This document shows, one piece after another, positions 8,108-16,473 of a DNA stretch of 37,159 nt; within the stretch, counting starts at the first letter, position 1, and each line of letters opens with the position of its first letter. The DNA comes from JAYRWN01 sp041917975 (GTDB lineage Bacteria > Bacteroidota > Bacteroidia > Chitinophagales > Saprospiraceae). Position numbers and translations under genes: made by a program. The notes under the pieces were generated by a model. The model was not told where the DNA came from. It saw nothing but the letters and a program-made list of their open reading frames with translations, and made no database searches. The DNA is taken from contig JAYRWN010000184.1 in NCBI GenBank assembly GCA_041917975.1, forward strand, positions 1 through 37,159. The letters run 5' to 3'.

Positions 8108-10954
8108 TTACTCAGACTTTGACTTTGGGATAATCTTTAAACTGGAAAAATCATATTTATCGCCTTTCTGGAGAATATAAAAATTTGGATCATTAGGCAC
8201 CGTATAATGATAGGTGCTGGTTTCTTCAGACCATTCTTTTCCATCGTAGACTAATACATAACTATCGCCTATGACTTCCCCTAATTGATTTTTCACTACA
8301 AGACAGGCACGTTCATCCAGCGCTAAGCCCAGTAAAGAAGGATGTTTATTAATAATTTCATAAAGATCAAATTGTCTGTTTCTAGATAAAACATGCTGAT
8401 CAATAGCCACATTTTTTATGAATCCAAACCCTTCCTGATGATCTCCCATCATGATTTGGTTGGTTTTAGTATCGCCCCTTACCAGGTATGATCCCATAAT
8501 GGTAGCACCTGCCGAAGTTCCAGCTATTACCCCACCCTGAGCTAATAAATTTTGAAGTTTACTGATCATTTTAGTTCCAAGGTAAGCGTCAGCTAATCTC
8601 CATTGCCGACCACCTAAAATGAAAACACCTTTGGTTTTATCAAAATCTTTATAAAACTTATCTTGATTGGCTTCATTTCGATCAGTACTATGTAAAAAAT
8701 AAACTTTTTTAAAGCCAAACGATTCAAAAGTCCGTTTAATTTTTTCAAATTTTGGATCTTCGCCTAATTCCTGCTCTTCCATAGCAGTAGGAATAATTAT
8801 GATGGGAGCATCATAGCCACCAATTTCCTGGGCAAACCGATCATAAATTTCTTTACTAATTTGACCGCCACCAATTAACATCAAAGTACCATTTGAAGGT
8901 GCTTGTACGTTGCGATTAAATTTTGAAGAATAATGTTGTAGCGTTGCATCCCATAACTTCATGGCATGATTAATTGATAAGTATCGATCCTGAGGTAAAA
9001 TGAAACCCTGACCGATTAAGCTATCAGTATAATTGCTGATAACACGGAAATAGTCTTTGCTTGAACGATAAGTGGTACTCAAGCTAGGTCTTAAATCCTT
9101 ATTGGGTACCCGATCTTGATTATTCAATGCCAAGGGAATCATATTTCCACGAAAAGTGCGCAGCTCATATGGGTTGGTTAGATTTGAACCTCGAAGACTC
9201 CACGGTGTGTACGATGCTACGGGATAAGCTACTTCGGGATTACGTATGCCGCCTAATTCATTACCAAATAAATCTACTTGCGGGACAAGGATGGGATAGG
9301 GGTCTCCTAAAATAGGCGGGTCGCTTTGGATGATACCCCTGGAAAATGCAGAGCCATAATTAGCCCTCCGGGGAGAATGTTGAGTTGTGGGTTTATAGAT
9401 GGATTCCAAAATTGGAAAATTATAGTTCTTACCCGCCGTAACCAATGTTTTATTCTCGATTTTAGGGTATTTATTATCGGGAGGAGTAATGCTATCGGTG
9501 ACCCATTTAACCATTCTTACCAGCAATGAACGATAGTTTAAGTTTAAGTTCACTGGACTTTCACTAAAATAAGGATAGGTAACCGTGTCGATAAAGGATT
9601 CTGGAATTCTTCCCGTAAAATGTTGGCCAGAAGCTATATGATATATTCTTTCATTATCAAATGGGGGAATGTCTTTAAGTCCAAAGATGTCAGTATGAAT
9701 CAAGGAAGCGGCCCTATTCCAGTATTCATAGCCCGTATTAATATGGAATATCTTAATTTTTCTGGCCTGGTCGTTTTTGCGATAGAACAAACCATCTGAA
9801 TTGTTATTGAGAGCAGGATCAGTTTGAGTACGACTTGTAAATGGAAAAATATCAACCGGATAATTAAAAGATGAGTACGCATGAGCGTCTCTACTAGGTT
9901 GGGCAAAACGGTGATTAAAACTTCCTCTCCCAGCTCCTGCAGTAATAATAAGTAAGCCATCATAACAAGTTTGTCCGGCTTCATCAGCGTTTAAGCCTTC
10001 ATAGATAAACTGTCTTAAAAAACGGCCGGTTTGGGAAACACCGACAGCTATACCTTGCTTTACCTTAAAATCACACGCCGGGTTATATTTCATAAAGGAA
10101 ATGATATCACGGATTACTAACAATCCTAAACCAGAAACAAGTGGATTTTCAGCCATGTAAGTTAATTCATAAATATTCCCAGACTGAAAACCATTTTTCA
10201 TGGAAACTTCTAAAGGCGAAGCTATGATAGAATCATTTTCGTATCTTCCAAAAGTCCACTCTGAACTAGGTACAGTGCGTTTTTGACCATCTTTAGAATT
10301 TCGGACTGTGAGAGAATTAATGACACTTTCGGGATTGCTAACAGGATAAGGAACCATATCTCGATGGCCGAGATTAAGCGTATTAACCGGTTCATCAATA
10401 ACCCAATCAGATCTGATTAGGCCTTGTATAGGGTTACCGTCTTTTTCGAATGCCGCAGGAGCTTCTAATCTTAACATATTTTCTTGTACCGGAAGATCAG
10501 TTTGCCAACCAATCCAGACAAGAATTACCCCCATCTCCATCAACAGGCCATCGCCAAAAGCTTCAGGTTTTTGAGGATCCAAAATGCTTGTGGCTGCCCG
10601 ATTAAAATAGTTCAGCGAAAATTTTCCGCCCCGATTAGAAACTTCAACCAGACCAATCCCGGAAGCTTTTGAAAGATCTACCGGTTTTAAAATAACTATA
10701 TTAGCCTTGGCTTCAACCAAGTCATTTGCATTTTTTTTAGCCAGGCTAATATCACTAATCCGTCCATTTTGGCTGTTGCGCGGATCGAACTCAAAAACGA
10801 CTTCTCCCTTCCAAATTTCGTAAGCCCCAGCTGAGCCAAATGTTTTACCTCCCAAAATAGTATCTCGGTAGGTAATTAAGACAGATTTCACACCTCCAAT
10901 GGCTGAAATGGTCAAACAAACTAAAATTGTACAAGTAGAAAAGAATCTAAGCAT
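8108..10954 (-). CDS. Secreted alpha/beta-hydrolase domain protein fused to an S51 (cyanophycinase-like) peptidase
   Basis: The protein has 948 residues from the ATG at 10954, which gives a clean signal peptide (MLRFFSTCTILVCLTISAIG); an upstream in-frame TTG at 10975 adds seven residues. Residues about 20-490 form an alpha/beta-hydrolase domain with the nucleophile elbow GVSQTG (Ser about 307), of the type found in uncharacterised secreted hydrolases. Residues about 690-915 are a peptidase S51 domain with LIGGGQIS, FILGGRQ, AGTSAGA (catalytic Ser about 814), IDQHVLSRNRQ and LALDERA, all characteristic of cyanophycinase-like serine peptidases. It lies immediately upstream of the M19 dipeptidase gene, with a MarR regulator upstream. 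The catalytic signatures of both halves are intact. The natural substrate is unknown; cyanophycin is only one possibility. Confidence 0.85.
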   Translation of the reverse strand: MLRFFSTCTILVCLTISAIGGVKSVLITYRDTILGGKTFGSAGAYEIWKGEVVFEFDPRNSQNGRISDISLAKKNANDLVEAKANIVILKPVDLSKASGIGLVEVSNRGGKFSLNYFNRAATSILDPQKPEAFGDGLLMEMGVILVWIGWQTDLPVQENMLRLEAPAAFEKDGNPIQGLIRSDWVIDEPVNTLNLGHRDMVPYPVSNPESVINSLTVRNSKDGQKRTVPSSEWTFGRYENDSIIASPLEVSMKNGFQSGNIYELTYMAENPLVSGLGLLVIRDIISFMKYNPACDFKVKQGIAVGVSQTGRFLRQFIYEGLNADEAGQTCYDGLLIITAGAGRGSFNHRFAQPSRDAHAYSSFNYPVDIFPFTSRTQTDPALNNNSDGLFYRKNDQARKIKIFHINTGYEYWNRAASLIHTDIFGLKDIPPFDNERIYHIASGQHFTGRIPESFIDTVTYPYFSESPVNLNLNYRSLLVRMVKWVTDSITPPDNKYPKIENKTLVTAGKNYNFPILESIYKPTTQHSPRRANYGSAFSRGIIQSDPPILGDPYPILVPQVDLFGNELGGIRNPEVAYPVASYTPWSLRGSNLTNPYELRTFRGNMIPLALNNQDRVPNKDLRPSLSTTYRSSKDYFRVISNYTDSLIGQGFILPQDRYLSINHAMKLWDATLQHYSSKFNRNVQAPSNGTLMLIGGGQISKEIYDRFAQEIGGYDAPIIIIPTAMEEQELGEDPKFEKIKRTFESFGFKKVYFLHSTDRNEANQDKFYKDFDKTKGVFILGGRQWRLADAYLGTKMISKLQNLLAQGGVIAGTSAGATIMGSYLVRGDTKTNQIMMGDHQEGFGFIKNVAIDQHVLSRNRQFDLYEIINKHPSLLGLALDERACLVVKNQLGEVIGDSYVLVYDGKEWSEETSTYHYTVPNDPNFYILQKGDKYDFSSLKIIPKSKSE

Positions 10955-11081
10955 GATAAATAATCTGAAAATCAATGGACAAAGAAAAGAAACTATTCAC
11001 AATGGATGAATATTGTATAGGGAAACATTTTGTTAGGCGAAAGGGAAAAACATATCTTTAAATGATTTGCGCGTTTTCTCT

Positions 11082-11537
11082 TTAACCTCTAACCTTGTCT
11101 AACAACTGATTTAGGGTAACCAGTTCCTCTTCTGACAAATGTTGGAGACTTTTTTCCAGCTCTTGTTCCAAAGTAGTGGAAGCAGAATCTACCAGTTCTA
11201 AACCCTTAAAGGAAATGGTGATATTGACTCTGCGGCGGTCGTTGTCACTGGTATCACGTATGACGAGGTTTTTGGTAATCAATTTATCAACCAATCTGGA
11301 TGTATTAGATGTACGATCGACCATTCTATCGGTCAAGTCTTTAAGAGAATAAGAAAGTGGATGAACACCTCGAAGGATTCTAAGGATATTAAACTGTTGC
11401 CAAGAAATTCCAAACCTATCAAGATTTCGTTTTTTGACGAGGGCCATAAAGGAGGCCGTGAACATGATATTTACATCGAGTTTGATAGAATTATTCTTAA
11501 ATTTTTTTTGATGAATTTCTTGTTCTATCGTGCCCAA
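11082..11537 (-). CDS. MarR-family transcriptional regulator
   Basis: The protein has 151 residues and is a small winged-helix DNA-binding protein. The recognisable MarR blocks are WQQFNILRILRG (near 47-57), SLKDLTDRMVDRTSNTSRLVDKL as the helix-turn-helix region, and DNDRRRVNITISFKGLEL as the wing. The helical C-terminus serves dimerisation. It starts with TTG at 11537: an in-frame stop follows shortly upstream, and starting later would remove part of the dimerisation helix. It is transcribed toward the hydrolase/S51 and M19 genes with a 127-nt gap, so it may regulate them. No inducer-binding clue is visible. Confidence 0.9.
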   Translation of the reverse strand: MGTIEQEIHQKKFKNNSIKLDVNIMFTASFMALVKKRNLDRFGISWQQFNILRILRGVHPLSYSLKDLTDRMVDRTSNTSRLVDKLITKNLVIRDTSDNDRRRVNITISFKGLELVDSASTTLEQELEKSLQHLSEEELVTLNQLLDKVRG

Positions 11538-11593
11538 TTGAAATAATATTTATGCAAATTTAATAAACCCAACCAAGGATTTAATAATTCCCA

Positions 11594-14482
11594 TTAGAGT
11601 TTAATAAGTTTTGAAATAAAATTACCAATAGTGGAGTGCCACTGGCAAAAATATGAGCCAGGTGGCAGGTGCTGGACAGATATATTTCGGTTCGTAATCG
11701 GCCGTTCACTATACATAAGTTGACCTTGTACCGAATAAATATCTACCCGCTCAACGGTTATACCAGAGTATAGAGTCCAGGATAAATATCCATTCACCGG
11801 GTTAGGATATTGGCTGAAACCTGCTTGTATGATCAAAGGATTTACCGCACTGGTTGCGCCGAGCTGAATAGAATCGGTTACTTTTTTACAGCCTTCGGCA
11901 TCAATTAGCTCAGCGCGGTAAGTTCCGGCAGATAAATTATTAAGCCTTAAGAAGTCAAAAGTTTCAGCAAATGGCGTTCCATTTCTGGACCAGATGATTT
12001 TGAATGGACTCACCTGGCCTTGTGCTGTAAGTTGGATAAATCCGTCACTTTTATCTTTTTCAGGATGAGAAATAGAATCAACATTTAGGGTGATTTCTCT
12101 GGGTTCAAGCTCTATATCCAGTAATTTTGAGCATCCGGTGGAGTCATTGATAGTTACTAAATAAATAGAGGACGGTAGAGCAGTTCTGGTGAACCCAGTA
12201 AATCCATCGTTCCAGATCAAAGAATACAATAAAGAATCTTTAAGAGGAATAATGGTGATAGACCCAGAAGAATCGACTGAACAACGAGGTTGTTGGACAT
12301 TCAATTGGACTGGTAAAGGATCTTCGATGATTATGTCAAAACTTAACTCCGTGCTGTTACCGGCGCCATCTAATATTAAATATTTTTCGGTGGTTTTGCC
12401 AAACGGAAAAATTCCTGCTGGGCCTATACCATCAATTCTGGTTACTGATTGTACGGCACAATTATCTGTAGGTATTATTATGGGGTAATCGAAACCAGAA
12501 CACTGTGAGAATTCGGTGGATCCAACCAAATTATAGCCAGGGCTAATTTTATCTTGCACTAAAAGATTCAATGTATCTGATAATAGATTTCCGGAAATGT
12601 CGGCTGCTTGGATAGGTAATCGCAAAGATCCTATATCACCACAATAGAAAGAGTCTCGTAAAGAGGCTACAATTGTTTCAGAGCAATTATCGATAAGTAT
12701 GCTATCTAATTGGGTCAAAGTTAACTCTGCCAGACCTTTCTGATTTAAATCCAGGGTGATAAAATTATTTATTAACTGAGGGCTTTCCACATCTTTTGCA
12801 GTGATTTCAAAAGCCGCTTGAATGGTGCAATAATTAGAATCGGTGACCAAAAGCTGATAATTTCCAGCTTTGACATTCTGTAATGTATCATTAAGAACGC
12901 CATTTGACCAAACGAGGGAATAAGGAGCAAACCCTCCAATTACTCCCACTGTTAAGGCGCCATCGGAGGCGGTATCACAAGTTGCCGTTTTTTGAGAAAC
13001 AATCAACAATTCTAAATTTGGTGGGGACACCAAGGAGAAAGTGTCTTGGAAAGAACAACCGATGGTATCCAGGGCATTTACCCTGTAAGTTCCTGGGCCC
13101 ACTGCGGTTAAACAACATGAATCTGTACCATTTGACCATTCAAAGGAGATTCTGCTAGCTGGGTTAAGCGGTGTTAAAATGACACTTCCGGATTTTTCGC
13201 CAGCGCATGTTGGTTGAGTAAGGGATGATTGAATATCCAGCGGGCAAGTTCCCTGCAATATTTCAATCGTATCGGAAACCAAACACCCTGTTTGATCAGC
13301 AATTATCACTGTATATTGGCCTGGTCCCAGGTTTTTTATTGTGTCACCGATAATGCCATTTTCCCATAATACCAGATATGGAGGGGTTCCTCCAGTTGGA
13401 TTAACAAAAGCGATACCGTCATTTTTATTTGGCGCAGTTTCATTTACAGCACCAGGACGCGGGTTAATATTTATGGCAGAGCTAATTTCGAACTGAGCAG
13501 TCTTAAGACAGCCGCGGATATCTGATACAGTCACCACATATTTTCCAATAGAAAGATCAGATCGACTAAATCCACTGCCACCATCAGGCCATGCAACTAA
13601 ATAAGGGGGCATACCTCCGGTGGCCTGCAGTATCGCTTGCCCATTGGCTATACCATTACAGTTGATGTTTGTTGACGAGGCTAAGGAGAAATTTAAGACT
13701 GGTGGATCTGTTAATGAAAAACTACGCACAATGCGTTGGGTATCTTGACTAGTTACTGTGACCGTATAAGTGCCTGGTTGCATATTGGTCAAACTATCAG
13801 GTGTATTGGCAGACCATGCATAGTTATAAGGCGGCGTACCACCGCTCACGTTTAAAGTAATACCAGCATTATTATCCCCTTGACAGGTTATTTGTTTAAG
13901 TGTTGCATCAACAACCAAGGGTGGGGGGCCGCTGGTGACGATGGTGACCAGGCGTCGATGCACCTGAAGATCACCAGTAACGTTGCGATTACCATCGGAG
14001 ATTAATGAGTTGGCATAAAAAGTAACAATGTCATTTTCGGCCAGGTTACCAGGGGTCCAATCAACTGTCCAGCTAACAGATGAATCTTTACCAAAACTTG
14101 CCGGCTCAAGTTTGTGTTCGAGGTAGGTACGATTGTTGAAGGTAAGAACACCACCCACATTGGTAGGGTTGGATAAAATCCCCGCATTTAGATTATTTTG
14201 GTTGAGGGCAACCAGTTGTAACCCTGCGGTAATTGCATTACCACGGGTTTTATTGGTGCGCAAGGTGAGTGTATATGTCTGTCCTATTCTTACTTGACTC
14301 GGAATACCCGTAAGTGTAAGACTTCCGGAAAAATTAGGGTTTGCCGGTGCATGACATTCTGTGCAATTGCCTTCGCCGGGAGCTCCGGTTTTGCCATTTG
14401 AAGGGTCAGCATATTCAAATATATTGAGCCTGGCCAAAACGATTAGAGCAGCCAGGGGGAGTAGGTTTCTTAATTGGATCAT
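11594..14482 (-). CDS. Large surface protein: Reeler-like domain with CxxCH, SprB repeats, T9SS sorting domain
   Basis: This is a 962-residue exported protein. A signal sequence (1-25) is followed by GEGNCTECH at 37-44, a CxxCH motif, then a beta-sandwich of about 140 residues (50-183) resembling Reeler or 'choice-of-anchor' domains. Residues 192-870 carry about seven SprB-type repeats, recognised by GGTPPYNYAWS, GGMPPYLVAW, GGTPPYLVLW and the ends (P)GTYTVTV plus xxGC. They are interrupted at about 565-720 by two HYR-like modules (PQLI...DNC, IIPTDNC). Residues 890-962 are a type A T9SS sorting domain (QYPNPVNGYLSW, SVQGQLMY, PPGSYFCQW). It is probably exported through the outer membrane by type IX secretion and attached to the surface. 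SprB repeats occur in gliding adhesins; adhesion is therefore likely but unproven. Confidence 0.85.
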   Translation of the reverse strand: MIQLRNLLPLAALIVLARLNIFEYADPSNGKTGAPGEGNCTECHAPANPNFSGSLTLTGIPSQVRIGQTYTLTLRTNKTRGNAITAGLQLVALNQNNLNAGILSNPTNVGGVLTFNNRTYLEHKLEPASFGKDSSVSWTVDWTPGNLAENDIVTFYANSLISDGNRNVTGDLQVHRRLVTIVTSGPPPLVVDATLKQITCQGDNNAGITLNVSGGTPPYNYAWSANTPDSLTNMQPGTYTVTVTSQDTQRIVRSFSLTDPPVLNFSLASSTNINCNGIANGQAILQATGGMPPYLVAWPDGGSGFSRSDLSIGKYVVTVSDIRGCLKTAQFEISSAININPRPGAVNETAPNKNDGIAFVNPTGGTPPYLVLWENGIIGDTIKNLGPGQYTVIIADQTGCLVSDTIEILQGTCPLDIQSSLTQPTCAGEKSGSVILTPLNPASRISFEWSNGTDSCCLTAVGPGTYRVNALDTIGCSFQDTFSLVSPPNLELLIVSQKTATCDTASDGALTVGVIGGFAPYSLVWSNGVLNDTLQNVKAGNYQLLVTDSNYCTIQAAFEITAKDVESPQLINNFITLDLNQKGLAELTLTQLDSILIDNCSETIVASLRDSFYCGDIGSLRLPIQAADISGNLLSDTLNLLVQDKISPGYNLVGSTEFSQCSGFDYPIIIPTDNCAVQSVTRIDGIGPAGIFPFGKTTEKYLILDGAGNSTELSFDIIIEDPLPVQLNVQQPRCSVDSSGSITIIPLKDSLLYSLIWNDGFTGFTRTALPSSIYLVTINDSTGCSKLLDIELEPREITLNVDSISHPEKDKSDGFIQLTAQGQVSPFKIIWSRNGTPFAETFDFLRLNNLSAGTYRAELIDAEGCKKVTDSIQLGATSAVNPLIIQAGFSQYPNPVNGYLSWTLYSGITVERVDIYSVQGQLMYSERPITNRNISVQHLPPGSYFCQWHSTIGNFISKLIKL

Positions 14483-14531
14483 GATTCGTCCTTTTTGAGA
14501 TCTTATTGTACTTGAGACCTAAAAGTAACTA

Positions 14532-14568
14532 TTTGCGAGAATGAGCCTAAAACATTAACAATCGCAAA
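14532..14568. repeat. Inverted repeat TTTGCGA / TCGCAAA
   Basis: A 7-bp perfect inverted repeat (14532-14538 and 14562-14568) lies in the 115-nt gap between ftsY and the SprB-repeat protein. The arm centres are 30 bp apart, about three helical turns. It could be an operator for the downstream minus-strand gene or a weak transcript hairpin. There is no T-run on the minus-strand side, so it is not a standard terminator. Confidence 0.3.
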
Positions 14569-14597
14569 ATAATATATAAAAAGAACGAAAAAGTGCC

Positions 14598-15572
14598 TTA
14601 AATTGTGGTATTGGATTTATTAAAGAGTGATTCAACAAATAGTCTTTTATTAAAAATTTGCAGTTTATCAATCTGTTCACCCACGCCAATATATTTAATG
14701 GGGATTTTGAACTGATCTGAAATTCCTATGGCGACGCCACCTTTTGCGGTTCCGTCTAACTTAGTGAGTACCAAGGCTGTTACTTCTGTCGATTCTGAAA
14801 ATTGTTTAGCCTGTTCAAAGGCGTTTTGACCTGTAGTGGCATCTAAAACCAACAGAACTTCATGTGGGGCACCGGCCATACTTTTTCCAATGGAGTTTTT
14901 AATTTTGGTCAATTCTTTCATTAAATTGATTTTAGTATGCAGTCGGCCTGCGGTATCAACGATTGCAATATCAAGATGATGAATTTTGGCATATTGGATG
15001 GTTTCGTAAGCTACTGCAGCCGGGTCTGTTTGCATGCCTTTACTGAAAAAATGACAGCCGACACGATCAGCCCATATTTTTAATTGGTCAACGGCAGCTG
15101 CTCGGAAGGTATCACCGGCTCCAATAACCACGGAATGACCAACTTTAGTAAACTGGTAGGCCAATTTACCAATTGTGGTTGTTTTACCAACACCGTTTAC
15201 ACCAACCACTAATAACACGAAGGGCTTTTGATGACCTTTTTCTATTACAAAATCTTCAAGATCACTTGTGTTGTTTTCGCTGAGAAGTTGAACGATTTCA
15301 TCTCTCAAAATAGTGTGCAATTCATTAGTGTTTAAGTATTTATCTTTGGCAACACGCGTTTCAATGCGTTTGATGATTTTTATGGTGGTATCCAGGCCTA
15401 CGTCAGAACTGATTAATACATTTTCCAGTTCATCCAGAACTTCTTCATCTATGGTGGATTTGCCGGCGACTACTTTGGTTATCTTCTCAAAAAAAGATGT
15501 TTTGGTTTTCTCTAATCCTTTGTCTAGATCTTCCTGGCGCTCTTTAGTAAAAAAACGTTTTAAAAAATTCAT
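14598..15572 (-). CDS. ftsY: Signal recognition particle receptor FtsY
   Basis: This is a 324-residue SRP GTPase that receives ribosome-SRP complexes at the inner membrane. A short charged N-terminal region (1-35) precedes the helical N domain. The G domain shows G1 GVNGVGKTT (124-132), DTFRAAAVDQL (154-164), G3 DTAGR (206-210) and G4 TKLDGTAKGG (270-279), which distinguish FtsY from Ffh together with the absence of an M domain. The long acidic A domain of enterobacterial FtsY is missing, as is common in Bacteroidota. It follows the rpmB-rpmG-DUF4295 genes, an order conserved in this phylum, but a hairpin lies between it and DUF4295. Confidence 0.97.
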   Translation of the reverse strand: MNFLKRFFTKERQEDLDKGLEKTKTSFFEKITKVVAGKSTIDEEVLDELENVLISSDVGLDTTIKIIKRIETRVAKDKYLNTNELHTILRDEIVQLLSENNTSDLEDFVIEKGHQKPFVLLVVGVNGVGKTTTIGKLAYQFTKVGHSVVIGAGDTFRAAAVDQLKIWADRVGCHFFSKGMQTDPAAVAYETIQYAKIHHLDIAIVDTAGRLHTKINLMKELTKIKNSIGKSMAGAPHEVLLVLDATTGQNAFEQAKQFSESTEVTALVLTKLDGTAKGGVAIGISDQFKIPIKYIGVGEQIDKLQIFNKRLFVESLFNKSNTTI

Positions 15573-15602
15573 TTGAGTCGGATGTTATTTCATTAAATAC
15601 TA

Positions 15603-15641
15603 AAAGGCTTTCCTAAAACAATTTGGTTTAAGAAAGCCTTT
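15603..15641 (-). terminator. Hairpin between the DUF4295 gene and ftsY
   Basis: A 10-bp perfect stem, AAAGGCTTTC (15603-15612) with GAAAGCCTTT (15632-15641), extends by four more A/T pairs after one mismatch. On the minus strand it follows the DUF4295 stop by about 24 nt and precedes the ftsY ATG by about 30 nt. The T-run after it is short, so it probably attenuates transcription into ftsY or stabilises the upstream mRNA rather than stopping all transcripts. Confidence 0.6.
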
Positions 15642-15665
15642 AGAATTTTAAAAAATTCGAAAAGA

Positions 15666-15836
15666 TTACTGTCCGAAGAACTCTTTTACAGCATCTTTAT
15701 GCACAATAGCTTCCTTGTAAGTATATTTGCCAGTGATGGGATCTTTTACTGGTTTAATCACTTTAACGTGATCTTTCCCTGAGCCGGCGCTTGCTGCCCT
15801 TTGAGCAACTTTTGCGTTTTTACTAACTTTTGCCAT
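15666..15836 (-). CDS. DUF4295 small ribosome-associated protein
   Basis: This is a 56-residue basic protein starting MAKVSKNAKVAQR and ending KEFFGQ, with KPVKDPITGKYTYKEAIV in the middle. It matches the DUF4295 family, which is restricted to Bacteroidota and almost always sits directly after rpmG. I recall this protein being seen in a Flavobacterium ribosome structure and named as a new large-subunit protein, but I cannot confirm that here. It starts 4 nt after the rpmG stop, so it is cotranscribed and probably coupled with it. Confidence 0.9.
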   Translation of the reverse strand: MAKVSKNAKVAQRAASAGSGKDHVKVIKPVKDPITGKYTYKEAIVHKDAVKEFFGQ

Positions 15837-15840
15837 AGTT

Positions 15841-16029
15841 TTACTTTATTTCACGATGAAGAGTATACTTCTTTAAAATGGGATTATACTTCTTAAGTTC
15901 CAAACGATCCGGAGTATTTTTCCGATTTTTCTGGGTGATATACCTGGAAGTACCTGGCATCCCACTGGTCTTGTGTTCTGTACATTCAAGAATGATCTGA
16001 AGACGATTACCTTTTGTTTTCTTTGCCAT
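15841..16029 (-). CDS. rpmG: 50S ribosomal protein L33
   Basis: This 62-residue basic protein of the large ribosomal subunit has the typical L33 pattern MAKKTKGNR, ILECTEHK, SRYITQKNRKNTPDRLELKKYNP and a C-terminal HREIK. Only one cysteine (in ECTEHK) is present and there is no CxxC pair, so this is the zinc-independent form. It lies 18 nt after rpmB. Confidence 0.97.
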   Translation of the reverse strand: MAKKTKGNRLQIILECTEHKTSGMPGTSRYITQKNRKNTPDRLELKKYNPILKKYTLHREIK

Positions 16030-16047
16030 GGTTTAAATAAATTCAGA

Positions 16048-16299
16048 TTAACTTAATTTTAAACCGGTTAACGTACCAGCCTTTTCTAAACTCTTCAAAT
16101 AGGCGTAAATACCATATTTGTCGATAGTCCGCATGGTACTGGTGGCTAATTTTAAAGTAATCCATTCCCCGGTTTCAGGAATGAAATACTTTTTAGTTTG
16201 CAAGTTGGGCATAAAACGCCGATTAGTCTTGCGATTTGAGTGGGAAACATGATGACCACTCAAGGGTCTTTTACCGGTTAATTGACAAACTTTTGACAT
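16048..16299 (-). CDS. rpmB: 50S ribosomal protein L28
   Basis: This 83-residue protein of the large ribosomal subunit has the characteristic start CQLTGKRPLSGHHVSHSNRK and TNRRFMPNLQ, with RTIDKYGIYAYLK toward the end. The start ATG is only 13 nt from the 3' end of the tRNA-Arg upstream. A mature tRNA cut would leave an extremely short AU-rich leader with no Shine-Dalgarno sequence, consistent with translation initiation in this phylum. Confidence 0.97.
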   Translation of the reverse strand: MSKVCQLTGKRPLSGHHVSHSNRKTNRRFMPNLQTKKYFIPETGEWITLKLATSTMRTIDKYGIYAYLKSLEKAGTLTGLKLS

Positions 16300-16312
16300 G
16301 TTTTATTATTTG

Positions 16313-16386
16313 TGACTTCGACAGGACTCGAACCTGTAACCTTCTGATCCGTAGTCAGATGCTCTATCCAATTAAGCTACGAAGCC
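16313..16386 (-). tRNA. tRNA-Arg (anticodon ACG)
   Basis: The minus strand folds as a full cloverleaf of 74 nt. The acceptor GGCTTCG pairs with CGAAGTC with one G-U pair. The D arm is AGCTTAATTGGATAGAGC, the anticodon stem TCTGA/TCAGA encloses loop CTACGGA (anticodon ACG), and the T arm contains GTTCGAGTC. The discriminator is A, and CCA is not encoded (the genome continues CAAAT). It is the first gene of the rpmB transcription unit. Confidence 0.96.
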
Positions 16387-16428
16387 GATTTTAGTTAAAT
16401 AACATTACCCTTTATAAAAAGGTGGGTG

Positions 16429-16462
16429 CAAATGTAATTATTTTTTTTCAATCCACCAAAAA
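16429..16462 (-). promoter_or_regulatory. Bacteroidota-type promoter for tRNA-Arg-rpmB-rpmG-DUF4295
   Basis: On the minus strand, TTTTTG (16457-16462) is followed by exactly 20 nt and then TACATTTG (16429-16436), an exact match to the TTTG-N19-21-TAnnTTTG housekeeping promoter of this phylum. Transcription would begin roughly 35 nt ahead of the mature tRNA 5' end. No other match lies between the tRNA and rpmB, so both probably share this promoter. Confidence 0.75.
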
Positions 16463-16473
16463 CATCTAAAGAT

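Noticed and set aside
9700..9984. 94-codon open frame inside the hydrolase-S51 gene
   Set aside because: Overlaps strongly supported coding sequence in another frame and has low-complexity Leu-rich composition.
8108..10954. Cyanophycin storage and turnover in this organism
   Set aside because: The S51 domain is on an exported chain and no cyanophycin synthetase is seen. The storage interpretation is not supported.
12189..12488. 99-codon open frame opposite the SprB-repeat gene
   Set aside because: It lies wholly inside a well-supported gene, has no start context or domain, and reads as a shadow of the repeat region.
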